Shown here piece by piece: positions 53,401 to 63,499 of a stretch of 64,000 bases of DNA. The notes below the pieces were generated by a model. It did no database searches. It was not told the origin of the DNA and was given only the letters and a program-made list of their open reading frames with translations. The stretch is from contig JAGVSM010005015.1 in the NCBI GenBank assembly GCA_022494885.1, forward strand, positions 1-64,000, in the 5' to 3' direction. The position numbers were made by a program, and so were the translations under genes. Position 1 is the first letter of the stretch. Each line of letters opens with the position of its first letter. The stretch is from Micrasema longulum (Eukaryota > Arthropoda > Insecta > Trichoptera > Brachycentridae).

Positions 53401-54140
53401 ATATGAAACTGAATTTCACCTTCTATGTACCTCCTCAAAAAGTTTTTTTTTATTTGTATTGTTATTTTTTTATGTTTTATAGAATTCTGGTAGCCCGTTG
53501 TACTCACTATAAGCAAAGCTTAGATTATTTTTTTTAGTTCGTAAGTTAATATTACATTTTATAGAATAGTAAGAATCACTGCGTTTTATCCGCCATGCCT
53601 ACTCCAACAGGAAAACAGAGTATTGAACAAATTACCTAATAATTCTGTGGATACCTAATATTTCTATAATTACTTTCAAATATTTTTTAGCATAATTTTA
53701 AAAATATAATCATTTGACGCAAGTACTCTCAAACTAATTTACAATTTTAATTGTTAATTAACACAAACCAGTTTTATAATTAAAAAAAACATGTTTTGAA
53801 ACAAGATTCAAACAGATGAAGCTTTTTTAACGAAAAATTGAGACGAAAAATATGTTTCATATTTTTTACTTTCTTTGATGAAATAGAAAAGCCATTTCCC
53901 AAGGTTTTATGTACGAAGACAAGTTAAGAAGTTTATTGCCAAAGTTTTTCTCTTTCTAAAAGACCTAACAATATTATTAAATGTAAATGCCTGAGTTTCA
54001 TCCCTCTAATTTGTCAGGGGTGTAAAAGGAATATGCTCTGAGAAGAGAATAGAATAATTAATGTTTTAGTCTGACTATACGAATTTTGTCTTTAGAAGTC
54101 TATCTCAAAAAGTATTGGGTGTTAACGTAAGTTGTGTTTT
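53401..54140. other. Unassigned AT-rich stretch
   Basis: No recognisable gene or repeat. Confidence 0.4.
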
Positions 54141-54144
54141 ATTT

Positions 54145-54560
54145 TTAAATTCATTTATTTATTTGACACTTTATATACATATCCAATATATATACATATA
54201 AGGGCGGGCATATTGCCTTAAGGCAATTTCTTCTTACCTACTCAAACCGTTCAGTTTGAGAAAATTATAAATACATGGACATATTGAATCTTACGATTTT
54301 ACACAAAAATTAAAAACAAAGATTGACAAAAAAAATATATTTAAAAAAATAAAAATAACACTATACTATGAAGAGTGGAGAGGGGGTGGGAAGGAAAGAA
54401 GAAGGATAAAGGAACAATTTAAATATTCAGATAGTGACATTTCAATCTTGACTTAAATGTAAATAAAGAAGGGGCGTGTCTAACATTAGTGGGTAGATTA
54501 TTCCACAGTCGAGCGGCTACTACTGTAAAAGAAGAGGCAAGAAAATTAAAATAAAAAGAG
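54145..54560 (-). pseudogene. LINE C-terminus and 3' UTR, inverted
   Basis: The minus frame reads ASSFTVVAARLWNNLPTNVR, HAPSLFTFKSRLKCHYLNI, stop at about 54420. F.V.A.RLWN.LP..VR......FK..L is a classic non-LTR ending. The tail is the inverse TTCATTTATTTATTTGACAC at 54150. Upstream coding sequence is missing. Confidence 0.75.
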
Positions 54561-54938
54561 GACATAACAATAAAAAATATAACAAATTATTAAATAATGC
54601 ATCCTCCTTCATTATTTTACAACAAATAAATTGACTAGCCATTTTCAGAAATAGTGTACAACTCTGGATTTTGCCTAAGGTAAAATACCGTTGTAGAAGA
54701 CTGCTGCAAGGTATTGCATAGATTTATACACTATTAAGCGTGTTGTCCAGACGCCCTTTAAAATGTATGTATGTTTATGTAATGATATATTTTTTTTTAA
54801 ATTATGTACGTGCTTTCACTTTCCATTATATCGTATCCCAACTTAACACAGGGCCCTTGGCCTCATGTAGTTTGGGAGACGTTATTTTGTTTGTAATATG
54901 ATGTATAATATGTATGAATAAAATAAATAAATAAAATA
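54561..54938 (+). mobile_element. LINE 3' end
   Basis: CGTATCCCAACTTAACACAG, GGCCCTTGGCCTCATGTAG and an end of GAATAAAATAAATAAATAAA. A diverged inverted fragment lies at 28.49-28.54 kb. No ORF. Confidence 0.55.
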
Positions 54939-55615
54939 TTCATAGTATCTTCACCCCACACCGCGTAAATATCACGAGCAGCTTTGGCAGCTTAATTTTC
55001 TCGATTGAATGCGAACAGAAATAGGTGTCAAAAATTTTCACTTTCGTCTACTTGACTTTCCACTTTTAAGGCTTTTCATAAAATAAAATAATATTTTTAA
55101 CGTAAAAGCAAACTTTGTAAAGTAAAAATTTTTCTTTCGGATGACGTGTTTATTTGTTTATTTAAAGAAAACAACAGCCACTGTAACAAAAAAAAAACAA
55201 TATTTTTACGCCAATTATAGTTTTGTATATATATAAGATAAGAAAAAAATGCGTTCCCGTTAAAAGCCACTCCGTATAATTCCACTTGTCAAAAAATAAA
55301 ATATTACATTAATAATGAGAAATAACATTTTACTATAATTGATTTCCCATCTCTGTAAAAATCAATTTATTTTCTTTTCAGAAGTGGAAATATGCTATTT
55401 ATTAATCTTCTAAGAGCATCTTTTGTTTTTATGCCCCAATGTTAGAGTGTGTAGATTAGTTAATTCGTCATGCAACTTGGAATTCTTCTGTATAGATCTT
55501 TCGGCTTTTCGTAGATCTCCGAGAAACTAATACAGTATGGGATGAAGATGGATTGGCATGGTTTAACTCGAAGTCTCATATGTTAATCGTGTTAATAAAT
55601 TAATATATATATATA
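54939..55615. other. Unassigned AT-rich stretch
   Basis: No gene or repeat is recognised. TAATATATATATATATATCT directly precedes the Helitron. Confidence 0.35.
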
Positions 55616-55617
55616 TA

Positions 55618-56271
55618 TCTTCCTTATATAGATAACTCCTCTGTACGTGTGATGTCACTGAACTCCTTCTAAACGGCTTAACCGATTTACGTGCGGTTTT
55701 CAGAGAAATATAGATCTTTGCGCTGTGCGTGTTCGTAGATATTAAAATATTCAATCTAATGTGTACAAAAGAAGCAAAGAGCATAAATGTTTTATGCATC
55801 GATCTACCAGGGATGCATTCGAGGAGAATGCATTGGCAAAAAAATTGAAAGATTTTTTTTGAGTAAAAGAAAAAAGTTTGTTTTTAAATATTTACAAACA
55901 GCATTTGTTTTTTGTGCAAACAGCAATTTCTATAATTTTTTATCTTTTTACTGGATTTTTGGTAATACTATAATAATATTAAATTCAATAAATTTTAAAA
56001 AATCGTATTCCCACATAAGTACACCCCTCTGTTGGTGAGAAAACCGGAGTTTGGCGTTTGCAAAAAGAATGCCATATTTAAAAAATATTTATTTTATGTT
56101 TTGAAATTCAACCATAAACAAGTACCAACTTAAACTTTATATTTGAATATAACAAATTTAAGTTTTGGAATTTGATCACAAACAAGTACCTAGGTACCTA
56201 CTTATCAATAAAAAGTATTTTTCCAAGGCAAGCCAACGTTCAGGCAGCGCATTGTCTGTCGGGTCAGCTAG
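55618..56271 (+). mobile_element. Non-autonomous Helitron, copy 3
   Basis: 5' end A|TCTTCCTTATATAGATAAC (55618); 3' end GTCGGGTCAGCTAG|T (56268-56271). A CAGGCA/TGTCTG hairpin ends nine bases before CTAG. Shared internals: TACGTGTGATGTCACTGAAC, AACCGATTTACGTGCGGTTT, GATCTTTGCGCTG, GAGTTTGGCGTTTGCAA and GCCAACGTTCAGGCAG. About 654 bp. The ORFs inside are not conserved with the other copies. Confidence 0.8.
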
Positions 56272-56389
56272 TATATATTTATAAATGAAAACAGTTTTTT
56301 GTATTAATGATAGTTTTTTATTTTTAATAATGTTTTAAAATATGGTATAATATGACATGTAAATTTAAAAAAAAATGTTTTTAAAAAGA

Positions 56390-56520
56390 AATATTTGCGT
56401 TCTTATGATTTACCCAAATATTTAATTTTGAGGGCCATTTCCAACGAGTTGTAAATAATAATAATAAGTTAGAAAATGGGAATCAAGTTGGGGTAGAGTA
56501 GGATTCGAACCACTATTTTC
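56390..56520 (-). mobile_element. SINE-2 copy, head truncated
   Basis: The inverse reads AGTGGTTCGAATCCTACTC (B box), CCCCAACTTGATTCCCATTT, ACAACTCGTTGGAAATGGCC and AAATATTTGGGTAAATC. It is the partner of 8035-8205. Confidence 0.55.
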
Positions 56521-56744
56521 AACTTTTATAATATTTTTTACAAAGATTTTTGGCATTTAAGAAAAGCCGTTTTTTACTTAGGGACAAAATATATCTTCCA
56601 AGTTTAAAGAAAATTTTTAAAAAGTAAAATTTAACCAATGAATTTCGTCGAGATTTTTATTAAAATTATTAAGTAAAAAGTTTTATAAAGAAATACTTAC
56701 CAAATCACTTATTATTTCTCTTTATCAACTTTTTTAGGTCACAC

Positions 56745-56875
56745 CAGGCCAGGAGGCCCAATTACAGTGATGAATTTTAGCAAAATTTTTGTATTCTCAC
56801 CGGGAAGCGAACCAAAAACGTTCCTTGCGTGAGTCAAGCATCTTCACCGCTACACCGCAGAGGCCGCCGATTATT
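56745..56875 (-). mobile_element. tRNA-like SINE head, distinct subtype
   Basis: The inverse reads GGCGGCCTCTGCGGTGTAGC, GGTGAAGATGCTTGACTCAC, GTTTTTGGTTCGCTTCCCGG, with A and B boxes at about tRNA spacing. The tail differs from SINE-1. A diverged tRNA pseudogene is the alternative. Confidence 0.5.
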
Positions 56876-56944
56876 ATTATTTTTTAAATAAAAGTATTCA
56901 GTTGCACATTTAGGCAAAAATCCTCTGAATGATAATCTAGTGAA

Positions 56945-56992
56945 GATTGGTCGGCCTCTTGGTGTACTGGTTAGTGCGTTTGCCTGCCATGA
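56945..56992 (+). mobile_element. Truncated SINE-1 head
   Basis: GGTCGGCCTCTTGGTGTACT, GGTTAGTGCGTTTGCCTGCC; it stops at CATGA before the B box. Confidence 0.55.
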
Positions 56993-57044
56993 AATATAAA
57001 GCCAATGATAGCCAAGTTGTATTTTACAATTATAATTATTTAAT

Positions 57045-57395
57045 TATAGACTAATATGGAGTGACATTGTGAGGAATAAAGTAATAAGAAAACGGACGCA
57101 GCAAACTTCGGTGACAACTGTCATCAAGCGGAGGCGATACGGTTGGGACATTTACTGCAGATGGCTCCTGAGAGCCTTAACCACGCTTGCCTACTTTACA
57201 AAGCATGAGGTTTTCGTCGTCCTGGACGTCCTCTGCTAACTGTTTGTCGGGAGTTTACGTCAGAACTACGGGACGAGAACCTGACTTGGGAGAACGCACA
57301 GCAGCTGGCAGCCGATAAAAATGCACGAATTCTCTTGATACCACAGTATCCACCTAGGGAGAGGACATTGAATGATGATAATGATGATTCAACTA
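57045..57395 (+). pseudogene. RTE-type LINE C-terminus
   Basis: VRNKVIRKRTQQTSVTTVIK and RRRYGWD read in one frame. After frame changes, HEVFVVLDVL stands for the usual RPGRPR..W segment and LGRTHSSWQP (other frame: LTWENAQQLAADK) for the tail. It lies between two SINE-1 copies and resembles 34.61-34.88 kb. Confidence 0.65.
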
Positions 57396-57404
57396 TCGTA
57401 TAAT

Positions 57405-57690
57405 TTTCGGCCTCGTGGTGTGGTGGTCAGCGCATTCGCTTACCATGCAAGATTTCAATGCTTGAGTTCGATTTTCGGCATGGTTGACATGCAGCATTTA
57501 TTTGAATAGGTGTTTTTACACAAAAATATTTCATAGTCCCTGGACTGGCACCCGAAGCGTAAGACTAATCATCTTACCTTCTTGTAACAAAAATTAACAC
57601 GTAACATTACGATTGATGTACCAACGCGGTGCCCTATGCACCATTAGGAACGGAAAGAGAATAATGATGATGATGATGATGATGATGAAC
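57405..57690 (+). mobile_element. SINE-1, full length with (GAT)n tail
   Basis: Head CGGCCTCGTGGTGTGGTGGT to GAGTTCGATTTTC (B box), body TAGTCCCTGGACTGGCACCC, AGACTAATCATCTTACC, GCACCATTAGGAACGG, and a (GATGAT)n end at 57660-57688. It is the cleanest 3' end of the family. Confidence 0.8.
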
Positions 57691-57859
57691 TAAGCCAAAT
57701 AAAAATTCGTATCGTATTATCAGCGCTACGATTGTTTTCAAGTTTTGTGTTTCTGAAACTACTTCGCGTGCGACGTCTCAAGTTTTCTTCCACTTCTTCA
57801 CGGTCAGCTCTGCCAATTGGTTCGTTGACATACAGTAAACCTGAAATCTTTCACAACTG

Positions 57860-58445
57860 TCTTCATTCATTGATTTATCTTTATTCATTTATATTCATTC
57901 TATTACAAACTTAAATTAATAATAAAAATTACCTCACTGGGGTAACCCGTGTCGAGGATACTTATCAATATACTTTTTAAAAATATTTTTACATTTGAGA
58001 ACAAAAAAAGACTAACTTAATAAACATTGATAATTAACGAAATCTTCAGACAGTTTTAAACAGTACTAATTTATGATTACAATTAATTTTAGACCATCTA
58101 TATTATTTATATTACAAAACACACAATGAAATAACAAAAACCTAACATAAGCAATACACTTGTGGGGCAGTTGATTCAAGATTGGTTTGAACGAATGCGA
58201 CAATCTATTTTCCTTTTAACTAGCTCCACTATTAAATTTTTATGGCTCTTTTGAACATTTTCTGGTTACTAATTGTTTTAATAGAGAGTGGAAGTAGGTT
58301 ATAGAATTTAATTGAATAATACTCAAAATCCTTTTTCCCGAAAGTGGTATTAGTTTGTATTTGTTTAAGTTGTCTTTGTGTTGAATCTAGTGATTGTATT
58401 ATTTGTATGTGATGTATTGTAGGAGTTATGTCTTTCGTTTGAGTA
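57860..58445 (-). pseudogene. Jockey-type LINE C-terminus, inverted
   Basis: The minus frame (about 58430-58230) reads DITPTIHHIQIIQSLDSTQR, QLKQIQTNTTFGKKDFEYYS, IKFYNLLPLSIKTISNQKMF, KRAIKI. F.Y..IK.YN.LP..IK......FK is the ending of Jockey-like ORF2. The inverted tail is TTTATTCATTTATATTCATT near 57880. Confidence 0.7.
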
Positions 58446-59390
58446 AGAGTAGTTTTTTAAACTGTTAGTGAGAATTGTTTTAGAGTATAATTGCTTTGGT
58501 GTCATAAGTTGTGATTTATGAACAAGGGGCGTCGTTCAGAGTAGTTCGTTTTAATTAAAGAAATTTATTTTTTTCATACATTTTTAGAACTTTGCTGCAC
58601 AATTTAACGCTCTTATTTTTACCGCGCGGAAGAAAACATTTTTTGTATGGAATTTCCTGTAGTCCTAAACTTCTTCATTGTGAAAGATTTATAATATTGT
58701 AGGATTTAGGTAGCTAATGGTTGGTTGGAGTTTCTACCCCAGTTAGAGATTGACAGAGAAGAGACGAGGTTGCTGTTTGATGTTTATTTATTACATGGTG
58801 AACAAATAATGAATTATGTCGGACGAGTGTTATGTCGATGATGGGTTGAAGAAACTGCACTTAAACTACGTACTGGAACTGAGTTACTTCGTCGAGGTGG
58901 ACTGAAGGGAACTGAACTTGTTGGGCTGACTGACTGGCGTTGCGTCCTGTGGTCTCTTTATAGGGGACGTATAAATATAATATAATATTTCATATTTCGT
59001 ATAAATACATAATATTTCAAATATCTGCCTTCTAATAATATACAAAATTATAAATCAAACCGCTTATACACGCGTTTGTGTAATATTCATGTAACGAAGT
59101 GAATTTGAACAGGAATGTTGCGTCTCATAAAACGAAATAATACGGACCAAAATGGACACCAAGTCATTGGAACAAAAGGCATAATAGTACTACACACGTG
59201 CGTTTCCAGAAACTATCTACTAGCCAGCGGGCCACATGGCGACGATATCTACCTACTGTCTACAAAAGTTTCTCTTCGGACATCTATCTCCCTTTGTTAA
59301 CCATGGAGTTGAAACAGTGTTTGATTTATTTAGTTTTTATTGCTTACTTCTTGGTATGAACACTTGACCAATTTACTACTATACTCTATT
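58446..59390. other. Unassigned stretch, possibly an element terminus
   Basis: 58730-58990 has mixed composition (ACCCCAGTTAGAGATTGACA, GACGAGGTTGCTGTTTGATG, GACTGACTGGCGTTGCGTCC) reminiscent of long-terminal-repeat or 5' UTR sequence. No second copy or RT is present to support a call. Confidence 0.3.
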
Positions 59391-59399
59391 TTTTATAAA

Positions 59400-59885
59400 T
59401 TTATTGATATTGTTTTAACTAGCTGGAATTCCTCTCATCCATGCGCTTTGTAGCTGCACGATGATTGGTTATCTAGCTTTAATATATCAAACTTTAAAAT
59501 ACCTTAATTTTGTAAACGGGGTCTAGAATTCCAATCGTCTATGCGCTTAGTAGCAGCAAGGCGTGTTGTAATCTTACTCCTTTTCACTATTCATATTTTT
59601 ATTTTGTAATACACTAAATTTATTTGTCAATTTTTAAAATGTGTAAATGGGGGCTAAATTTCTAACTGTCTATGCGCTCTGTAGCTGCAAGACGTCCTGC
59701 AATCTAGCTCCTATCTATTATAATTTTTGATTGATCTTAATTGAAAACGAGGAACTAGAATCCCAACCGTCCATGCGCTCTGTAGCTGCAAGACGTACTG
59801 GGATATTTATTAATTGTACAGCGCCCTTGAGGTGATTTTCACAAAAATGGCGCTTTATAAATTATCCAACTATATAGACGTTCCT
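59400..59885 (+). repeat. Alternating hairpin array with L2-type tail, copy 3 (four units)
   Basis: Cores start at about 59440, 59540, 59671 and 59772 (spacings 100, 131, 101). The unit at 59540 pairs ATTcCAAT with GTTGtAAT; the last pairs ATCCCA with TGGGAT and CGTC with GACG. It ends CAGCGCCCTTGAGGTGATTT and AATGGCGCTTTATAAATTAT. Confidence 0.75.
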
Positions 59886-59899
59886 TTGTAGTTTATTTC

Positions 59900-60240
59900 T
59901 TCATGGTAGGGACGATGTGAATGTACTGCAGAACAAAGATCCCGATTTCATATCCAATACTGATAGAGTTGCATTAAATGTGATATTGGATTCTACAGAA
60001 AATGATGACATTGCTTTTTTTGGTCATCACACTATTTCAGGTGAAACGTTTAAGCACGTGTGTGTCATCGATTATGGATTATGAACCCGACAATACAATC
60101 AATATCAATCAACCTCACATTATTATTTCGAGCCTTGCAGATTTATATTATCGTCTGAAATGGGCTAAATATTCTTTTGCTTCTTGTCAAAAGTTTTAAC
60201 ACTAAAATAACCATGTTAAACAGTAATATGCCTTATTTAT
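59900..60240 (+). pseudogene. Coding-like remnant, unrecognised
   Basis: A frame reads RDDVNVLQNKDPDFISNTDR, VALNVILDSTENDDIAFFGH, HTISGETFKHVCVIDYGL, stop at about 60080. It is coherent for about 60 codons in AT-rich surroundings. I cannot assign it; a retroelement origin is possible because it follows an L2-type tail directly. Confidence 0.3.
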
Positions 60241-60654
60241 TCCCGAAGAAGTTTGGCATTTAATTTGAACAAAAGTTTAAATATAACTAAAAACTTGTCA
60301 AAACAGTGACTTTCGTTGTGATCTCGAATTTCCCGTAATGAAGTTATCCAAATTCTAGAATAAACTAAAGAGTTTAAAGGGCTGGTTCCTTGTTTCAAAT
60401 TATTACTTGAAGATTACTTAGAATTGAGTAGAGGTGCAAATTAAATATTATAATCTAATAAGAAAAGGGTTATAGAAGGATGCTTATCAAAATTAATTAA
60501 AATTGAGAAATGCTTCAAATATGCTGATGAACTTGTTAGCTTCTACTTGAACCGAAATATGAAAGAGTTATTGAGTTCTCAGGACGATGTACTTGTATTT
60601 GATTTTTATTGAAAATAATTTTTATAAGGTTAAACTTCGTCTTCTTCTTCTTTT

Positions 60655-61595
60655 CCACATTCACTCCTTAATGGAGCACGTGGACATCACCAGTTGCATC
60701 CAGGAGACCATATCACCAGCCAGCACTCTCGCCTCCTCCCACGTCAATCCAGCGCCCCTTAGTTCCGCCGAACGAAGACGAAATGACGTCATCGGTGGCC
60801 TTCCAGGATGGCGCGAGTCCGCAGGTTTAAAAAAGAGGCAACTTGGGTTTAAGTTTTTAGCATGCGCAGCACGTGTCCAAGCCAGATCCACCACCGCTTC
60901 TTCAAAACGCTTATTATAAGAGGCTGCTGTGTCTGTTCTCAGTCTTCAATGTTATTTATATAATCGAACCACCTTATGCCTAATATTTTCCTCAAGCGCT
61001 TACTGTCAAAACTCAAAAGTATGGCGTTCTGAGCTTTAGTAAGATGCCAAGATTTGCATTCATATAGGAGTACTGGTACTATACTTGAGTTGAATAATCG
61101 GCATTTTGTTTTGACCTAGTATCGACTAGACTTCCAGACAACACGCAACATGTTAAAAGTTCCAGAAATTCCTTGGCGGGTTGCAAGCTCTTTGTGCAAG
61201 CTTCTATTCTCAGTTATGTGAACTCCTAAGTATTTTATATTTATGTTTATTGTTATATTTATGTTTATTGTTATATTTATGTTTATTGTTATATTTTTGT
61301 TTATTTTTATATTTATGTTCATGTTTATATGTTCATATGGCAGAATTGGCTCTGCACTTTATAGCCATTTTACTGGAATAAAAATTTAAATAAATAAATA
61401 AAATTTAAAGCTTTTAATTTTTTCGATCTTCTGTCCATTATAAAAAAGAGTCTGATCAGGGTCACGACAAGATTTGTTGCACACAATCTAAGTCTTTTTA
61501 GTATTAATATTAAGACCCAGACGAGTTGAGTTTTCCTGCAGCTTGTCAACAATTTTCTGAAAATCAGAAAAAAGCAAAATTAGCAGTTCACAATA
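60655..61595 (-). pseudogene. RTE-type LINE ORF2 C-terminal half, interrupted by a nested LINE
   Basis: Minus strand: DFQKIVDKLQENSTRLGLNI, NTKKT and GQKIEKIKSFK (about 61555-61405), then an inserted segment. It resumes KYLGVHITENRSLHKELATR, QGISGTFNMLRVVWKS, PVLLYECKSW, RLRKILGIRWFDYI, WWIWLGHVLRM and LRGAGLTWEEARVLAGDMVS, ending at 60661. SFKYLG is a continuous RTE motif across the insertion, proving nesting. Several stops occur. Confidence 0.8.
61233..61402 (+). mobile_element. LINE 3' end nested in the RTE copy (family of 17.5-18.6 kb)
   Basis: TATTTATGTTTATTGTTATA repeats, then TTCATATGGCAGAATTGGCT, CTGCACTTTATAGCCATTTT and a AAATAAATAAATAAA tail match 18.44-18.62 kb. It splits the codons for SFK and KYLG of the RTE element, with at most about 5 bp duplicated (AAAT). 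Confidence 0.8.
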
Positions 61596-61699
61596 GTTCT
61601 GGTGCCGACCCTAATACATGAGAGCCAAGTATTGTAATTGGAAAAAAAATGAAAGTAGGTACAACAATGTTGTCAAAATAGGAACTAGATAATAAGTGC

Positions 61700-61975
61700 A
61701 CAAATGTCGAGATCTACACACTTTGAAAGGCTAAGACATTAAAGACAATATCAAAGAAGGGGTGCTGGGTTGGTTTGGACATGTAGAGCGAATGGACAGC
61801 CAAAGAACGTCTAAAAAGATGCAAGATGAAATTATTGACGGATGCAGGAAACGAGGCAGACCGAAAAAGACATGGCACGATGAAATCCAACAAATACCTG
61901 AAGACCGACACAAAAGACGGAATACGGAATTAAGAAGGAGACACTGTTTAATAATTCATTTTCCATAATTTATAA
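61700..61975 (+). pseudogene. Retroelement C-terminus (GHVERM type)
   Basis: The frame 61762-61968 reads MLGWFGHVERMDSQRTSKKM, QDEIIDGCRKRGRPKKTWHD and EIQQIPEDRH. WFGHVERM....R.....G.R.RGRPK.TW.D is a common ending of RTE/Jockey ORF2. It differs from the RTE copies at 34, 57 and 61 kb. No RT motif is upstream. Confidence 0.7.
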
Positions 61976-62945
61976 AAATGAAAATACAATTTAAGTTTAA
62001 GTCGCATAGTCATTGTCGGACGGAAAATCTTCACAAAAAGGGACTACATTTAGTGCAAGTGCTTGAGATTGCTTTAACTCATGCTGATCGGATGTCTCTA
62101 GACATTCCATTAATCTTTGATTGAAAACCACAGTACCTTTTTATTTTAAACCTTATATTTTATTTACATTATTAATTAAATATATTACGATGTGAAAATA
62201 AAGTCACATGGCTAGCGCCACGATAAAGTCTCATTGATTCAGTATTAGTGGACCATGGACCAAATCATAATGTTATCCATAATTTATTATTGCACCATAC
62301 TAAAACAAGGCAACGAAATAGATTTTGTCTAACTGGGAATGAAACGCATCAAGTAACTGTTATTAGGGTCAAAATGTGGCGATGTTTTGAAAATCTTTCT
62401 AGGCGGTGACTTCATGGCTTTTAAATGGGAGCATCAATCACTAGACCTGACAAATCCTATATAATTGTTTACCATTTAGATGAAGTTTTTCCAAGAATAT
62501 GATTTTCACGCGTCGCCATTTTTTTATATTCTTATTTATGCAAGATATCGGTCATATCAGAATTCATATCAATTTTTTTAACCCAAAATAGTTAAATAAG
62601 TATTTTTATTGGATTCTGAAATCAGGTAGAAATTCAGCATAAAAAATAGATGTAATTATTGATGTTGAATAATAAAATTCATAAGTTGTTAGATCGGTGA
62701 ATTCATTTCAAATGTTTTCTCTACAATTTTTTTTTGTGATAAATTTCAAGCCCATTTAGACTTGTCATGTTCTAGCTTTGTGGCCTAGAAGGTAGATTTT
62801 TTTATTCCAATTTATAAAAAAAATAACAATATCTAGATTGGGATAAACTTATAATAAATATATAACTATTAACCAACTGTTCAATAAATGTATACTTGCA
62901 TTTATACACAAAAACATGCACACGTAGAACTATACAGACCATTCA
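61976..62945. other. Unassigned AT-rich stretch
   Basis: About 1 kb with no recognised gene or repeat. Confidence 0.4.
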
Positions 62946-62949
62946 CACC

Positions 62950-63480
62950 ATACTAGAACTATCCCACACAAATCCCTCATTGTCCTTAAACTAAGGATCA
63001 CATTGGCCCAACGATACCACTACTGTAGTGGAATCAAACTGCATAACCAACTTCCTTCATCTTGGACAAGGCACAATGCCCTTAAAACAAAGTGTTTTAT
63101 TTATGTATCATTTTTGAATGCAGATATGTGTATATGATTATGTACTTGTGGGAAGTATATTGAGCGGTGAAGGCGGGGTGGTCCGCTTTCATTCGTTTGA
63201 ATATAAAAATATTTGAGCGAGTGACCGTGGATCGCCTTGCTGTCGCTTCTTGCTGTGCTGCCTGCGAGTGTGATACCCTAATCTTACCATACTATAATGA
63301 TACAACTTGCATCTATCTTGGTACGGGTTTACCTACATAGATAGATGAAACAAAAAAAATATTGGAAATATATAGAGAACATTGAAGTCTTAGGGATTAC
63401 AAATAAATATTTTTTAATGTATGTACGAATTGTATTAATATTATTTTAAATATGTAAATGTGCTTTTTTTCATAATGCCC
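62950..63480 (+). pseudogene. LINE C-terminus and 3' UTR
   Basis: A frame reads RITLAQRYHYCSGIKLHNQL, PSSWTRHNALKTKCFIYVS and FLNADMCI. G.KL.N.LP followed by a basic FK-like end marks a non-LTR C-terminus. The following 300 bp has no repeat partner in the window. Confidence 0.55.
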
Positions 63481-63499
63481 AATTAATATTATTATTATT

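Noticed and set aside
55787..56038. 83-codon ORF inside a Helitron
   Set aside because: Not present in the other two copies and lacks any Rep/helicase motif.
58730..58990. Long terminal repeat of an LTR retrotransposon
   Set aside because: Composition is suggestive, but there is no second copy, no TG...CA boundary I can defend and no primer-binding site.
61116..61322. Minus ORF starting with Asn-Ile repeats and continuing into KYLGVHIT
   Set aside because: Fusion of a nested LINE's 18-bp repeat with an RTE remnant; not an original protein.
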